A stretch of 19,777 bases of DNA from LDYB01 sp037442385 (GTDB taxonomy: Bacteria; Armatimonadota; Fimbriimonadia; Fimbriimonadales; GBS-DC). The stretch lies in the NCBI GenBank assembly GCA_037442385.1, contig JBBIQJ010000031.1, forward strand, positions 1-19,777, read 5' to 3'. Under the pieces are notes generated by a model that was not told the DNA's origin, searched no databases, and saw nothing but the letters and a program-made list of their open reading frames with translations. This document shows positions 7,644 through 14,802 of the stretch, in pieces (position 1 is the first letter of the stretch; the number at the start of each line of letters is the position of its first letter). A program made the position numbers and the translations under genes.

Positions 7644-8311
7644 ACCTCGTCGGGGTTCCAACCGTATTTGCCTACGAGCGGCACGAACACGCACTCGCCG
7701 TAAGTGCGCGTGGTGTAGCGGTCGCCGTGCCGAATAAACAGGGTCAGCACCTGATAGTGGCGCGTGCCGAGCGGGATCAGCAATCGTCCTCCTCTGGGCG
7801 AGAGTTGCTGGAGTAGCGGCTCCGGGGGCTTGCCCGGCGCGCCCGCTGTTACGATGATGCGGTCATAAGGCGCGAAGGGGGGAAAGCCGCGCGTGCCGTC
7901 GCCCATCACCCAGATAATCGGGGGCAGGTTCAGCTGGCGCAGGGTCTGATAAGCCCGGAGCGCCAGTCGGGGGAACCGCTCCACCGTAATCACCTGTTTC
8001 GCCAGCAGGCTCAGAATCCCCGCCTGATAGCCTGAGCCAGTACCGATCTCTAGCACACGCTCGGTGCCCTGCAGCTCTAAAATCGCGGTCATCTGCGCCA
8101 CCAGCGACGGCTGGGAGATGGTCTGCCCCTCGCCAATCGGCAGGGCGTGGTCTATGTAGGCTTGCGAGCGGTATTCAGGCGGCACCATCAGATGGCGGGG
8201 CATCTGACGGATGGCGTTCAGCACACGCTCATCGCGAACCCCCTTTGCCCGAATCTGGGCAATCAGCGCCTCCAGCTGGGCGGTGTAGTCGACGCCATCG
8301 ATGGGGAGCAT
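7640..8311 (-). CDS. pcm: Protein-L-isoaspartate O-methyltransferase
   Basis: This cytoplasmic repair enzyme methylates isoaspartyl residues in damaged proteins using S-adenosylmethionine. The 223-residue protein has the pcm signature 'GEGQTISQP' (about 60-68), SAM motif I 'VLEIGTGSGYQ' (86-96), and the late strand 'GGRLLIPLGTRHYQ'. Length is normal for the family. I chose ATG 8311; the frame stays open to a TTG at 8317 that would add two residues, and neither has a convincing Shine-Dalgarno. The gene is transcribed toward the GH50-like gene, with the two stop codons overlapping by 3 bp, and diverges from the large secreted protein across about 100 bp that must hold both promoters. Such repair is common in slow-growing or heat-exposed bacteria, but no functional link to its neighbours is evident. 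Confidence 0.94.
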   Translation of the reverse strand: MLPIDGVDYTAQLEALIAQIRAKGVRDERVLNAIRQMPRHLMVPPEYRSQAYIDHALPIGEGQTISQPSLVAQMTAILELQGTERVLEIGTGSGYQAGILSLLAKQVITVERFPRLALRAYQTLRQLNLPPIIWVMGDGTRGFPPFAPYDRIIVTAGAPGKPPEPLLQQLSPRGGRLLIPLGTRHYQVLTLFIRHGDRYTTRTYGECVFVPLVGKYGWNPDEV

Positions 8312-8409
8312 GGGCAATGGCTTTGTAATTCGGCGCGAGGGAGAGTGTTCCTGTTGGGTACACTCATGAAACGCTCTTTTCCCTGTGGGCGTCTAAGGAT
8401 AGGACGATT

Positions 8410-11400
8410 ATGGCAAGGACGGTTCTCTGCTGGCTTCTGCTCGGCGTGCTGATTGCTTCCGCCTCCGCACAAATCTATCGCAACACCGTGAACAAGCCCT
8501 TTGCGGCGGTCAGCAACGGTCCGCAAAATCTGGTGATTGTGGATATAGACCGTGCAGGGCGTTCCGCAGAGGCGGTAGACCGATTGATTCGCCAGCGTGT
8601 GGAGCAGGTTGCTCGCGCTCAGATTCAGGGCGCACGCCCGCTAATACGGCTCTACAAGCGCTACGGCTTCCTGTCCGAAGACTATCGGTTCCCGCTGATT
8701 TACACGGTCGCTTTGCGTCGGAATGGGCAGCTGATTTTGCCGACGCGCTCACGCGATGGAGGGTTGGGCAACGGCGCGCTCTCGTTTGAGATTGTGGACG
8801 GCGCGAACCCGTTCCCTGCCAATTACAAAAACCTTCTCCAGCAGGTGCTGAATGTCGCGCCGCCCCTGGTGGAGGCGGAGTACGGCAAGCCTGCCCGCAC
8901 GCAGGCCATTCAGGTGGTGAACTATGATGACCAGATTGGCGACCGCGATGCGGTGGTGGGCGGGATTTACGATGTGTCCAACAACCGATTCCTGTTCCCG
9001 ATTTACAACTCGCCCGAAGCGGCGGCGGTAAACCTGACGCATCTGATTACGCTGGCGTTCCATGCCGATGTGGGGTTCGCGTTTGACGCATGGGAAGAGG
9101 GGTTTGCGCGGGCAGTTACGACGCGCGTGGCACGGAAGGCAATGTTTCGCACCCAGCTGGGGCTGAACCCCGACTTCGTGGAACTGACGCTGACAAACAC
9201 CTACGATGCACGTCCCTACTACGACGCATGGAACCAGCCCGTGCTGGGCAGCCCCGCATTTATTGCGCCCTCGCTCCGCCAGGCGAGCATTCAGGGCGGC
9301 ACGACGGGCGGCATCTGGTTGGCGCGCTACCTGATGGCGGGCAGTGTGTGGCTCAAAGTGGCGATGGAATACCCCAGCTTTTTCCGTGTGTTCAACCAGC
9401 TCTACTACCAGAACTACACGCCTGCCCTGCGCAACGACACCAGCGCGCTGATTAGTCTGGCGCGTCAGGCGCTCAGTCAGATTTCGGGCAACCCCAGCCC
9501 GATGGTGGAAGGGGTTCCTTTTGATCAGTGGGTGCGCCAGCAATATATTCTGGACACCAGCGTGACCTATGGGCGCAAGTTGCACGCTCAGATGCTCCCC
9601 TTTGTAGGCGAGGTGCAGCCGGGCGAAGAGGCAGTCTTTGTGGTGTTTTTGACCTACTTCCAGACGAAGCAAGTGGGCAGCTTCTGGGACGAGGCGCTGT
9701 TGAACGGAACCTGCTATCCGATTTACTGGGATTTCAATCTGCAGCGGCTGACGCTCTCGCCCCAGTACGAGCGCGTGGACATTCGCGTGGGCACGGGCGC
9801 GGTGGTGCCCAGCTTCGTCGGGAGCGATGTGGCGAACCAGCGGTTGACTGTGGACTTCTCCGTCGGTACGGAATACGCCCAGGTGGCGTTTCCCAACAGC
9901 AAGGTGCAGACGGCGACGGTTCGGAACAACTTTTTCGGCGTGGTCTATGGCTTGGACGATGGTACGGTGGAGATTCAGATTGGCTCGGAGCGGCGCATGG
10001 TGGAGGTAACACGCGGCGCGTTTGGCACAGCGTTCCCCGAATCGGTGATGAATCAGGAGCAGGTGGCGCAGCTGGTGTTTTATCGGGGTGGGGAAGAGGT
10101 GGGGCGCGTGCAGGTCAACAAGGGGCTGGGCTTTCAGTATGTGTTGACGCGTTTAGCCTCGCCTGCGGGCAGTTTTCGGCTCCAGCGGGCGGCAGGACTG
10201 CAGATGATTAGCCTGCCGCTACGCCCCTATCAGACCGACATGGCGCGGGTGCTGGGCATCCCCGCCAGCGAGCTGCGGCTGGCGCACTGGCGTCAGGAGC
10301 GGTTCAACTATGTGTATTATCCCGAAACGCCGCCGCCCGCGCCTGGTGTGGGCTACTTCCTGCGCGTACCAGACGGCGGACTCGACCGCCTGATTGAAGG
10401 CGAAGCAACGCCCACCGATCGCCCCTTCGCGATTGCGCTTCAGCCCGGCTGGAACCTGATTGGCATGCCTTTCGATGCTCCCGTGAATGTAGGCGACCTG
10501 CAGGTGGTGTGGCAGTTCGATTCGCCTGTGTCGTGGGAGACGGCGACCGAATCGATTGGCGGGCAGCCGCCGCTGGTGGGTAATCGGATTTTCACGCTGG
10601 GCGGCGTCGGCGGCTATGTGCAGGCGACGCAGCTGGAGCCGGGTAAAGCCTACTGGATACGGGTTCTGCGTGCGGAGGGCGTTACGCTGCTAATTCCGCC
10701 GCCGAGCAACCGCACTGCCTCCCGCGCGCGAAGCGAAACGGACGAGCCGCGTCCTGTATGGGAGATGATGTTGACCTTGCAGTCGCGTGCGGGGGGCGGC
10801 ATGATTACGCTCGGCATGGACCCCAGCGCGGCGACTCGCTCGGCGAAGTGGGACGCCGAAATGCCGCCCCTGCTGCCCGATATGCTGGGGTTCGGAGTCG
10901 TGAGCGAGTCGGGTGCGCTCCAGATGAATTCCGTGCGCCCGCTGGGCGGGCGGCAGGTGTGGGAGCTGAGCGTGCTACCAGCCGAGCCAGAAAGCGAGCA
11001 TACGCTCACCTGGAACCTGCCGCCGAACACCGCACGGCGCTGGCGTATCCTCCTGGAAGACCCCACAACGGGCAATCGCGTGGACATGCGTCAGCAGAGT
11101 TTCTACCGATTTGTGCCCTCCGAAGGGCGAACACTGCGTGTGGTGGTGGAACCCACTATGGCAGTGCCTGTGCGGATTACGCAGGTGCGTGTGGCGTCCA
11201 CGCGCGGGGGGAACTTCGCGATTGAGTACCAGTTGACGGGCGAGGCGAGCGTGAAAGCGGAGGTGCGATCCGCGCGGGGCGAGGTGGTGCGAGTGCTGCA
11301 ACCCTCGCGCGCGAGTCGTGCAGGCGTGCAGTCTCTTACCTGGAATGGGCGCGATCAGCAGGAGCGTGCGTTGCCCCCAGGAGCGTATCAGCTCCATCTT

Positions 11401-11463
11401 GAAGCGGTTGACAGTGAGGGGCGTGTGGCGCGCGCCGTGACTCCGATTCTGCTAACGAGGTAG
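8410..11463 (+). CDS. Large secreted multidomain protein with FlgD-like C-terminal domain
   Basis: This is a 1017-residue exported protein of unknown function. A signal peptide is visible (hydrophobic 5-17, cleavage expected after A20 in 'SASA|Q'). Residues 160-250 resemble a gluzincin peptidase site with the first ligand lost: 'HLITLAFH' (211-218), then 'DAWEEGFARA' (227-236), but no HExxH. Residues 400-590 look beta-rich. About 595-655 and 670-755 form two related units, each with a 'SLPL/GMPF' strand and ending 'GVGYFLRV' or 'GKAYWIRV'; the second contains 'PGWNLIG'. Residues 945-1012 match a FlgD-type Ig fold ('QSLTWNGRDQQERALPPGAYQL'), a module common on secreted proteins. A GGGTACACT box (8356-8364) and AGGA before the ATG are plausible expression signals. 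The lipoprotein gene follows by 9 bp, so a joint envelope role is likely. Confidence 0.85.
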   Translation: MARTVLCWLLLGVLIASASAQIYRNTVNKPFAAVSNGPQNLVIVDIDRAGRSAEAVDRLIRQRVEQVARAQIQGARPLIRLYKRYGFLSEDYRFPLIYTVALRRNGQLILPTRSRDGGLGNGALSFEIVDGANPFPANYKNLLQQVLNVAPPLVEAEYGKPARTQAIQVVNYDDQIGDRDAVVGGIYDVSNNRFLFPIYNSPEAAAVNLTHLITLAFHADVGFAFDAWEEGFARAVTTRVARKAMFRTQLGLNPDFVELTLTNTYDARPYYDAWNQPVLGSPAFIAPSLRQASIQGGTTGGIWLARYLMAGSVWLKVAMEYPSFFRVFNQLYYQNYTPALRNDTSALISLARQALSQISGNPSPMVEGVPFDQWVRQQYILDTSVTYGRKLHAQMLPFVGEVQPGEEAVFVVFLTYFQTKQVGSFWDEALLNGTCYPIYWDFNLQRLTLSPQYERVDIRVGTGAVVPSFVGSDVANQRLTVDFSVGTEYAQVAFPNSKVQTATVRNNFFGVVYGLDDGTVEIQIGSERRMVEVTRGAFGTAFPESVMNQEQVAQLVFYRGGEEVGRVQVNKGLGFQYVLTRLASPAGSFRLQRAAGLQMISLPLRPYQTDMARVLGIPASELRLAHWRQERFNYVYYPETPPPAPGVGYFLRVPDGGLDRLIEGEATPTDRPFAIALQPGWNLIGMPFDAPVNVGDLQVVWQFDSPVSWETATESIGGQPPLVGNRIFTLGGVGGYVQATQLEPGKAYWIRVLRAEGVTLLIPPPSNRTASRARSETDEPRPVWEMMLTLQSRAGGGMITLGMDPSAATRSAKWDAEMPPLLPDMLGFGVVSESGALQMNSVRPLGGRQVWELSVLPAEPESEHTLTWNLPPNTARRWRILLEDPTTGNRVDMRQQSFYRFVPSEGRTLRVVVEPTMAVPVRITQVRVASTRGGNFAIEYQLTGEASVKAEVRSARGEVVRVLQPSRASRAGVQSLTWNGRDQQERALPPGAYQLHLEAVDSEGRVARAVTPILLTR

Positions 11464-11472
11464 GCAAAGACG

Positions 11473-12354
11473 ATGGCAAAACGCGGTTTCTGGCTCTGGT
11501 GTGTGTTGTGCGCGTGGCTCCTGTCGGGCTGTGGCGGCGGGGGCGGCTTCGGCGGCGCGGTGATTCAAGGGCGCGTGGCGCTGGTCGGCACGGGCAACCC
11601 GCCGAACCCAGCCGCAATCGTGCGTGCAGGTGGCGCCTCCACCCGAACCGACCCGCAGGAAGGCACTTTCACCCTGCGCGTGCCGCCCAATACCACCCAG
11701 CTCACAGTGGAAGCGCCGGATTACCCCACTTACACTTTCAACCTGCCCCCCCTGCGCACGGATCAGGTGAACGACCTCGGCGTGTTGTATGTGGGACCCC
11801 AGAAAGTCGCGGTGCAGGGACGGATTGTGAACGCGCTCACGCAGCAGCCTGTGGGTGGCGCGCTGATTACGCTGCTCGGACAGCGCACGCTCAGCAACGA
11901 GTCCGATGGCAAATTCACCCTGAACGATGTGCCCTTTGACCCCAACGGCATTCTGGACGCCGAGGGGCAGGTAGAAAAGGCTGGCTTTGTGCCCCAGCGG
12001 TTTCTCGTGGATGTGGGACCCGATAACAGCGGGGTCATTCAGTTGGGGGACATTCTGCTGGCGCCAGAGAGCGACGATAATCCACCGCCTGCGCCGGGCA
12101 ATGTGCGCGGTGTGGTGCAGGTGGCAGGCGGCGGCAATCCTCTAGGAACCCTGATTTTAATCTACACCCCGCCTGATGCCAGCACGCCTGTGGAGACGGA
12201 GGTGGTGAACCAGATTTCGGGTGCGTTCGCGCTCTGGCTGTTGCCCGGCGACTATCGGCTGGTGTTCTCATTTTCAGGGCGTCAGGTAGAGCGCCAGATT
12301 AGTGTGCAGAGCCTCAACACAGTGATTGACCTGGGCACGGTGGAGATACCGTAG
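11473..12354 (+). CDS. Lipoprotein with three carboxypeptidase-regulatory-like beta-sandwich domains
   Basis: The protein has 293 residues. It has a lipoprotein signal with lipobox L17-S-G-C20, then a Gly-rich spacer (GGGGGFGG). Three similar beta-sandwich units follow: about 30-105 ('VIQGRVALVG', 'EGTFTLRVPP'), about 110-195 ('VAVQGRIVNALTQQPVGGA', 'DGKFTLNDVP') and about 206-293 ('NVRGVVQVAGGGNP', 'SGAFALWLLPGDYRL'). Such carboxypeptidase-regulatory-like or transthyretin-like folds usually mediate binding or spacing, not catalysis. After processing it should be a lipid-anchored envelope protein. GAGGTAGG lies about 8 bp before the ATG, across the previous stop, which supports an operon with the large secreted protein. 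The specific role is unknown. Confidence 0.85.
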   Translation: MAKRGFWLWCVLCAWLLSGCGGGGGFGGAVIQGRVALVGTGNPPNPAAIVRAGGASTRTDPQEGTFTLRVPPNTTQLTVEAPDYPTYTFNLPPLRTDQVNDLGVLYVGPQKVAVQGRIVNALTQQPVGGALITLLGQRTLSNESDGKFTLNDVPFDPNGILDAEGQVEKAGFVPQRFLVDVGPDNSGVIQLGDILLAPESDDNPPPAPGNVRGVVQVAGGGNPLGTLILIYTPPDASTPVETEVVNQISGAFALWLLPGDYRLVFSFSGRQVERQISVQSLNTVIDLGTVEIP

Positions 12355-12404
12355 AGGGGATAACCTCTCTGGAGATGCATCCATTGTGGACGCGGATACT
12401 ATTG

Positions 12405-12581
12405 CTACGCATTTTGTAGACGCCTGAGTAGCGCCTCTACAGAAGCTTTCAGCACGGGCATATGCTGCTGGACGGTATTCCAGTCGTCCTGCTCAAAAGC
12501 TTCGCGATTCACATGCTGGAAGCGCTGTATCGCTTCTATCGCTTGAAGAATGTCGTACAGCCATTCAAGTGGGTCTCTCAT
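12405..12581 (-). pseudogene. hepT: HepT-like HEPN toxin remnant with internal in-frame deletion
   Basis: The open frame encodes only 58 residues, against roughly 110-145 for HepT/DUF86 proteins. The first 33 residues ('MRDPLEWLYDILQAIEAIQRF...') match the family N-terminus, and the last 25 ('WNTVQQHMPVLKASVEALL') match its C-terminal helix. The roughly 50 residues normally between them, which carry the RNase motif R-x4-6-H and the tyrosine that the partner AMPylates, are absent without loss of frame. The ATG overlaps the antitoxin stop as ATGA, the usual MNT/HEPN coupling. From known HEPN biochemistry this product should have no RNase activity. A residual helical-hairpin function cannot be excluded. 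Confidence 0.8.
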
Positions 12582-12869
12582 AACGGAATTGCCTCTTGCA
12601 CAACGCGATGGCGAATTCTCGCCTTCAGCCCCTTTAGCGTAACGACATCCACACGACAGCCAAGCAATGCCTCCAGCTCCTGCTGGAGTGCCGCAAGGTC
12701 CAGGAGCGTGCGTTCTGCTTCTATGTCCACCAGTAAATCGATATCGCTGGCTTCGTCGAGTTCGCCGCGCGACGGAGCCGAAAAGACGTACATTATGCGC
12801 CCCATGTCTGGCACAGATTGTCAGCACCTCCGTCCGTTTTGCCCTTAAGCGCTCTCTCAGGTTTGGCAT
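12578..12869 (-). pseudogene. mntA: MntA-like minimal nucleotidyltransferase antitoxin, frameshifted
   Basis: In MNT/HEPN modules this small enzyme AMPylates and silences the HepT toxin. Translation from ATG 12869 gives 'MPNLRERLRAKRTEVL...VRLFGSVAR' and then leaves frame. The rest, 'RGELDEASDIDLLVDI...HRVVQEAIPL', is in another frame down to 12578. Adding one CG to the (CG)3 tract at 12766-12771 would rejoin them as the canonical 'GSVARGELDEASDIDLLV' active site (GS...D-x-D), giving a normal 97-residue protein. As it stands, the frame-1 product runs on through nonsense residues into the toxin reading frame. The break could be decay, repeat slippage or an assembly error. Family identity is firm; the inactive status depends on the read data. 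Confidence 0.83.
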
Positions 12870-12890
12870 AGCACCAGTGGTTCGTGATAC

Positions 12891-12920
12891 CTTATAAACA
12901 CTGGGGCTGGCGTTTGTTAA
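12891..12920 (-). promoter_or_regulatory. Candidate sigma-70-type promoter for the mntA/hepT remnant
   Basis: On the minus strand TTAACA (12920-12915) and TATAAG (12896-12891) are 18 bp apart, each five of six to consensus. The expected transcription start is about 15 nt before the mntA ATG. The -35 box abuts the hairpin that ends the upstream pilin gene, so the remnant may still be transcribed on its own. Confidence 0.5.
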
Positions 12921-12952
12921 GGGCGCTGGAGTCAGCCCGACTCCAGCGCCCT
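12920..12952 (-). terminator. Hairpin after the pseudopilin gene, terminator-like
   Basis: GGGCGCTGGAGTC (12921-12933) pairs exactly with GACTCCAGCGCCC (12939-12951) around a 5-nt loop, with one more A-T pair outside. On the minus strand it begins 4-5 nt after the pilin stop and is followed by TTAACAAA rather than a clean T-run. It is therefore a strong stem but a weak intrinsic terminator by the usual rule; it may also stabilise the 3' end. Confidence 0.6.
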
Positions 12953-12956
12953 GAGT

Positions 12957-13709
12957 TCAGTGAGCGTCCGACTCGCGCATGGGGTCGTACCAGTCGCGAG
13001 AGGGGGGTTGCCCCGGCGTCTGACGCCAGGTTTGCTCGAATCGATGCCACTTAGCGTGCCCGTCGACAAACACATAGTTCATTCCGCCGACATGTCGGGT
13101 AATCGCGAGTGTGGTCGGCACGCCGCGCGTTGCGTCCCACATGCGGTCGTTCATCATCATGTCCATCACGCGTGGCGGAGTGCCCCAATACATGGGCATA
13201 AAGTGGTCACTCCGAATCAGCATGTTTGGGTACTTGCTGTTGCGCTCCGCCAGCTCTGTGGAGAAGACGCACTGGGCAGGGCGCATAATGCTTGCCAGGC
13301 GAAACGGGCGCGGGTTCATGTGGTCTCCGTACGGCGGGTGGAACGGGTCTAAGTAGGCGTTGAAGCCGTAGGAGGTAATGCGTGGGGTCTGGGTGTCGCT
13401 CCATGCGGGACTGTTGTCAGAGGGGCATCGGCGTAACAGGGTGTTCTTCACATAAGGCTGAATCTGGTCAATCCAGCTCTGGGGCGTGGGGATGCCCTGC
13501 CACATCATCCGCACGGAGGGAAGCGCTTCGTCGTAGTCCTGAACATACATCTGCACGGCAAGTCCCATCTGGCGCGAGTTGGAAAGGCACATCGTCTGGC
13601 GTGCCTTCTCACGCGTCTGAGCGAACACAGGGAACAGAATCGCTGCCAGAATCGCAATAATCGCAATCACCACCAGCAGTTCAATCAGCGTAAAGCCTCT
13701 GTTTCGCAT
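12957..13709 (-). CDS. DUF1559-family type II pseudopilin (prepilin-type)
   Basis: The protein has 250 residues. The N-terminus is a textbook prepilin: short basic leader 'MRNRG', cleavage expected between G5 and F6, a Glu at mature position 5 (E10), and a hydrophobic helix to about residue 30. The C-terminal 'HVGGMNYVFVDGHAKW' contains the H-X9-DG signature (H206, D216-G217) of the DUF1559 family, abundant in Planctomycetota, Armatimonadota and relatives. After peptidase processing it would join a pseudopilus or remain membrane-anchored; the role of these many paralogues is unknown. AAGGAGG lies 5 nt before the ATG, the best ribosome site in the window. Residues 169-191 hold seven methionines, which is unusual. 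It stands alone, with no pilus assembly genes nearby. Confidence 0.93.
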   Translation of the reverse strand: MRNRGFTLIELLVVIAIIAILAAILFPVFAQTREKARQTMCLSNSRQMGLAVQMYVQDYDEALPSVRMMWQGIPTPQSWIDQIQPYVKNTLLRRCPSDNSPAWSDTQTPRITSYGFNAYLDPFHPPYGDHMNPRPFRLASIMRPAQCVFSTELAERNSKYPNMLIRSDHFMPMYWGTPPRVMDMMMNDRMWDATRGVPTTLAITRHVGGMNYVFVDGHAKWHRFEQTWRQTPGQPPSRDWYDPMRESDAH

Positions 13710-13790
13710 AAGAACCTCCTTCAGATTGCTTTTGAGACGGCATCGTTACACGATACCGAAGCAAAAGTTCCGGGTTGGGATAGAAATCGC

Positions 13791-13813
13791 CAGACGACTT
13801 TCAAAGTCGCCTG
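13791..13813 (-). terminator. Short hairpin after the Cys-rich protein gene
   Basis: CGACTT and AAGTCG flank a TCA loop, and outer CAG/CTG triplets pair after one mismatch. On the minus strand it starts about 10 nt after the stop at 13823 and is followed by a T-rich stretch (GCGATTTCT). It is a plausible but modest intrinsic terminator for that gene, and its position supports the gene being real. Confidence 0.4.
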
Positions 13814-13822
13814 CGCATGAGC

Positions 13823-14191
13823 CTACGCAACCTGAAGGGGGCGCGGCGGCGGATCGCGCGGCAAAACAAAACGAGAGACAGGGGAGACCACGAGAGGATG
13901 ATAGCCCACAAAACGGAGTTCAGGTAGCGCGATGAGAGCACTCGGAGAGGGCACAAAGCGAGGCAGGGCACGCAAGGCTTTTTCATGGTGCAGGGCGCGG
14001 TCGCAGTGAGCGAGGCTGATTGCCTTGCCCACTCCTTCACCCTTGAGCGCACAGCAACACTGGTCGCCCCCGCTACAGTCTTTACAGAGACATGCGGCGA
14101 CGCCATGAACATTACGGCTTGCCTGCCACTCTATTGGAGGCATGCTAAGAGCCATCAGCGCCACCGCAAGCAAGCGCACAATCCACCGCAT
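13823..14191 (-). CDS. Small exported Cys-rich protein, function unknown
   Basis: I do not recognise this 122-residue protein. Residues 4-18 form a hydrophobic signal-like segment ('IVRLLAVALMALSMP'). A cysteine cluster follows: C34, C36, C39 and C45-C46-C47 in 'CLCKDCSGGDQCCC', then C63 with nearby histidines ('AHCDRALHHE'). The C-terminal half is Pro- and Arg-rich without cysteines. Clustered Cys and His suggest metal binding outside the cytoplasm, but that is inference. I chose ATG 14191 as it starts the signal segment; a GTG at 14209 is the alternative. A strong promoter-like pair lies upstream and a hairpin downstream, both on the right strand, which argues for a real gene. If it is not real, 13710-14260 would be a gap with nothing else recognisable. 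Confidence 0.55.
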   Translation of the reverse strand: MRWIVRLLAVALMALSMPPIEWQASRNVHGVAACLCKDCSGGDQCCCALKGEGVGKAISLAHCDRALHHEKALRALPRFVPSPSALIALPELRFVGYHPLVVSPVSRFVLPRDPPPRPLQVA

Positions 14192-14239
14192 GTTCGGCGT
14201 TTCCCGCACTTAACTCATCTGACCTATTCGGCTGCCTCA

Positions 14240-14269
14240 ATTATACCCCTTCGGAAAGGGTAAAATCAA
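14240..14269 (-). promoter_or_regulatory. Candidate promoter for the Cys-rich protein gene
   Basis: On the minus strand TTGATT (14269-14264) lies 18 bp before a perfect TATAAT (14245-14240). The predicted transcript would begin near 14233, about 40 nt before the ATG at 14191. It overlaps the -10-like box of queD on the other strand, so the two divergent genes may share this 30-bp region. Confidence 0.55.
14258..14266 (+). promoter_or_regulatory. GGGTAAAAT -10-like box before queD
   Basis: GGGTAAAAT ends exactly 8 nt before an in-frame ATG at 14275. The same layout occurs before the DUF2905 and cruF genes. Transcription would begin at or next to that ATG, either as a leaderless message or with a 57-nt leader to the preferred ATG at 14332. 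There is no good -35. Confidence 0.4.
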
Positions 14270-14331
14270 GAGATATGGCGAGCGATATTCGTCCCTCCGC
14301 ACTACTGCTTGCCTGTGGTGAGACTCTGACG

Positions 14332-14802
14332 ATGAGCGACACGAGGAAGCCAGTCCGTTGGAGCATCAGCAAGGCGATTCGCTGGGAGGCGGCACACTAC
14401 TTACCGCAGCTGCCTCCCGAACACCCGTGCGCACGCCTACACGGGCATTCTTATAGTGCGCGCATCTGGCTCAGCGCACGGGTACTCGATGACCAGTTCC
14501 ACTGGGTGCTGGACTTTGGAGCGCTCCGCCCACTGCGTGAACGAGTGCAGCAGTGCTGGGATCATCAGGTGCTGAACGACCTTCCAGAGTTTGCGCACTT
14601 CCCGCCCACTGCTGAGCGGATTGCGCAGGTGTTGGGCGAATGGACGCTGGATCTGCTTTGCGAGCTGCAGGTTACCGACCGCATCGATCTGGTAGCCGTA
14701 GAGGTTAGTGAGACGCCGACCAACACGGCTATCGCATACTGGTCGGCGCCGCTGATACCACCAGCGACACAGGAGGGGGAAGCAGATGGAGCCACGCAAT
14801 GA
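14332..14802 (+). CDS. queD: 6-carboxy-5,6,7,8-tetrahydropterin synthase (queuosine pathway)
   Basis: QueD converts dihydroneopterin triphosphate to 6-carboxytetrahydropterin, the second step toward the queuosine precursor preQ0. From ATG 14332 the protein has 156 residues, with zinc ligands H22 ('EAAHYLP'), H37 and H39 ('RLHGHSY'), catalytic C33, the D77-H78 pair ('WDHQVLND') and the late 'VEVSETPTN' strand. An in-frame ATG at 14275 would add 19 residues that do not resemble the family and have a flatter codon pattern, so I prefer the internal start; the -10-like box placed 8 nt before 14275 keeps the longer form possible. The end overlaps queE by 17 bp, which implies coupled translation. 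Confidence 0.9.
   Translation: MSDTRKPVRWSISKAIRWEAAHYLPQLPPEHPCARLHGHSYSARIWLSARVLDDQFHWVLDFGALRPLRERVQQCWDHQVLNDLPEFAHFPPTAERIAQVLGEWTLDLLCELQVTDRIDLVAVEVSETPTNTAIAYWSAPLIPPATQEGEADGATQ

Noticed and set aside
8749..9672. 307-codon open frame on the minus strand
   Set aside because: It is a shadow of the large secreted protein gene, without motifs or ribosome-binding site.
12353..12368. AGAGG-GGATAA-CCTCT stem after the lipoprotein gene as a terminator
   Set aside because: The stem is only 5 bp with no T-run after it, too weak to call.
12462..12848. 128-codon open frame on the plus strand across the toxin-antitoxin remnant
   Set aside because: The opposite strand carries clear MNT and HEPN family sequence; the plus frame has no family resemblance.
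14200..14331. A preQ1 riboswitch before queD
   Set aside because: The leader is short and I see no pseudoknot-like pairing or the A-rich tail expected; only promoter-like elements are visible.
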